Shown here: in pieces, positions 6,843 through 7,018 of the stretch | Layout of the letters: each line of letters begins with the position of its first letter | How positions within the stretch are numbered: position 1 is the stretch's first letter | Assembly (NCBI GenBank): GCA_949076555.1 | Contig: CARUOB010000019.1 | Coordinates: forward strand, 39,066 to 46,083 | Direction: 5' to 3' | DNA from: an uncultured Lachnospiraceae bacterium | Lineage (GTDB): Bacteria; Bacillota; Clostridia; Lachnospirales; Lachnospiraceae | Length of the DNA: 7,018 nucleotides | Position numbers and translations under genes: made by a program | Notes under the pieces: generated by a model | The model's database searches: none | Seen by the model: the letters and a program-made list of their open reading frames with translations, nothing else | What the model was told of the DNA's origin: nothing

Positions 6843-6912
6843 GAAATGTAAGAAAATATTCACAAACATCTGGATTTTTTTCCTCTGGTGTGAGACAATG
6901 AGACTGGCGGTT

Positions 6913-6941
6913 ATGACAGGCTTTTTGGTCTGTTATCAAAT
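6913..6941 (+). promoter_or_regulatory. Possible sigma-A-type promoter for the last gene
   Basis: The AT-rich stretch before the last gene contains ATGACA (6913-6918, one change from TTGACA). TCAAAT (6936-6941) follows at a 17-base spacing but is only a fair -10 match. TATCAA (6934-6939) at 15 bases, or CATAAT nearer the gene, are alternatives. A weak inverted repeat, ACAGGC with GTCTGT around a T-rich loop (about 6915-6932), sits in the spacer. The gene begins a new unit after the palindromic element, so a promoter is expected somewhere in 6843-6957. The exact placement is a guess. Confidence 0.25.
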
Positions 6942-6971
6942 AATTAATACATAATCGAAAGGAGTTATCAC

Positions 6972-7018
6972 ATGATCTATTCAAAAGAAGTGGAAGAAAT
7001 GTGTACAGTGGCACAGGG
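6972..7018 (+). CDS. Start of a gene, probably NifU-like Fe-S scaffold protein
   Basis: An ATG at 6972 follows AAAGGAG (6958-6964) with a 7-base spacing, the strongest ribosome-binding site in the window, and opens a frame that runs off the end. The 15 complete codons read MIYSKEVEEMCTVAQ. From memory this matches the N-terminus of a protein widespread in Lachnospiraceae and annotated as an iron-sulfur cluster assembly scaffold (NifU-like), often next to a GGGtGRT-family protein. Fifteen residues are too few to prove this, and the conserved cysteine region lies outside the window. The start codon is well supported; the product name is tentative. The gene is separated from the cyclase by 287 bases that include the palindromic element, so it is probably transcribed on its own. 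Confidence 0.6.
   Translation, partial: MIYSKEVEEMCTVAQ

Noticed and set aside
6676..6850. Target-site duplication flanking the 159-bp element
   Set aside because: Bases just outside the terminal repeats (ggggta on the left, gaaatg on the right) do not match, so recent transposition is not supported by the flanks.
6844..6881. Rho-independent terminator after the palindromic element
   Set aside because: There is a run of seven T at 6875-6881, but the only hairpin directly before it is a 4-bp ATGT/ACAT pair, and the strong stems end more than 30 bases upstream.
5908..7014. Long open frame on the minus strand (368 codons)
   Set aside because: It lies opposite the motif-rich cyclase gene and reads through the palindromic element and the next gene's start. 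The translation shows no recognisable motif and it is best explained as an antisense shadow.
1..7018. CRISPR array, tRNA, phage or defence-system genes
   Set aside because: No regularly spaced direct repeats, tRNA-like cloverleaf, integrase, transposase, nuclease-helicase or toxin-antitoxin pair was found on either strand. The DUF234 ATPase alone is not evidence of a defence system.

Overview
The window reads as an ordinary chromosomal stretch of a gut-type Clostridia bacterium, most likely a Lachnospiraceae member. This rests on purine-rich Shine-Dalgarno sites, moderate GC content, all genes on one strand, and protein families typical of that group. I recognised these families from memory and ran no search.

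Layout, all on the + strand: (1) the 3' end of an EAL-domain cyclic-di-GMP phosphodiesterase (1-254); (2) an AAA-type ATPase of the archaeal-ATPase/DUF234 group (268-1629); (3) an 84-bp leader with strong, partly exclusive inverted repeats (about 1631-1704); (4) a type IA topoisomerase of the TopB (topo III) type (1714-3747); (5) five bases later, a 225-residue left-handed beta-helix protein that keeps the acetyltransferase active-site pattern of GlmU but has no nucleotidyltransferase domain (3753-4430); (6) a 732-residue soluble PAS-PAS-GGDEF-GAF-like-PAS(Cys) diguanylate cyclase (4486-6684); (7) a 159-bp two-armed palindromic element bounded by a perfect 11-bp inverted repeat (6684-6842); (8) a promoter-like leader and the first 15 codons of a further gene, probably the NifU-like iron-sulfur scaffold found in this family (6972 to the end).

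The genes do not form an obvious single pathway. The EAL fragment and the GGDEF protein are opposing c-di-GMP enzymes about 4.2 kb apart, with DNA-topology and sugar-acyltransferase genes between them. The topoisomerase and acyltransferase genes are close enough to be co-transcribed and possibly translationally coupled.

I see no convincing new multi-gene system, defence island, CRISPR array, tRNA, integrase or transposase. The most interesting signal is non-coding. The element at 6684-6842 folds on paper into a Y shape with two three-tiered arms, and the topoisomerase leader looks like a diverged partial relative of its first arm, with apparent compensatory base changes in the apical stem. 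Secondary points are unusual residues in conserved motifs: an incomplete Toprim DxD in the topoisomerase, a lost nuclease-like motif in the DUF234 ATPase, and a KxxD in place of the RxxD inhibitory site in the cyclase.
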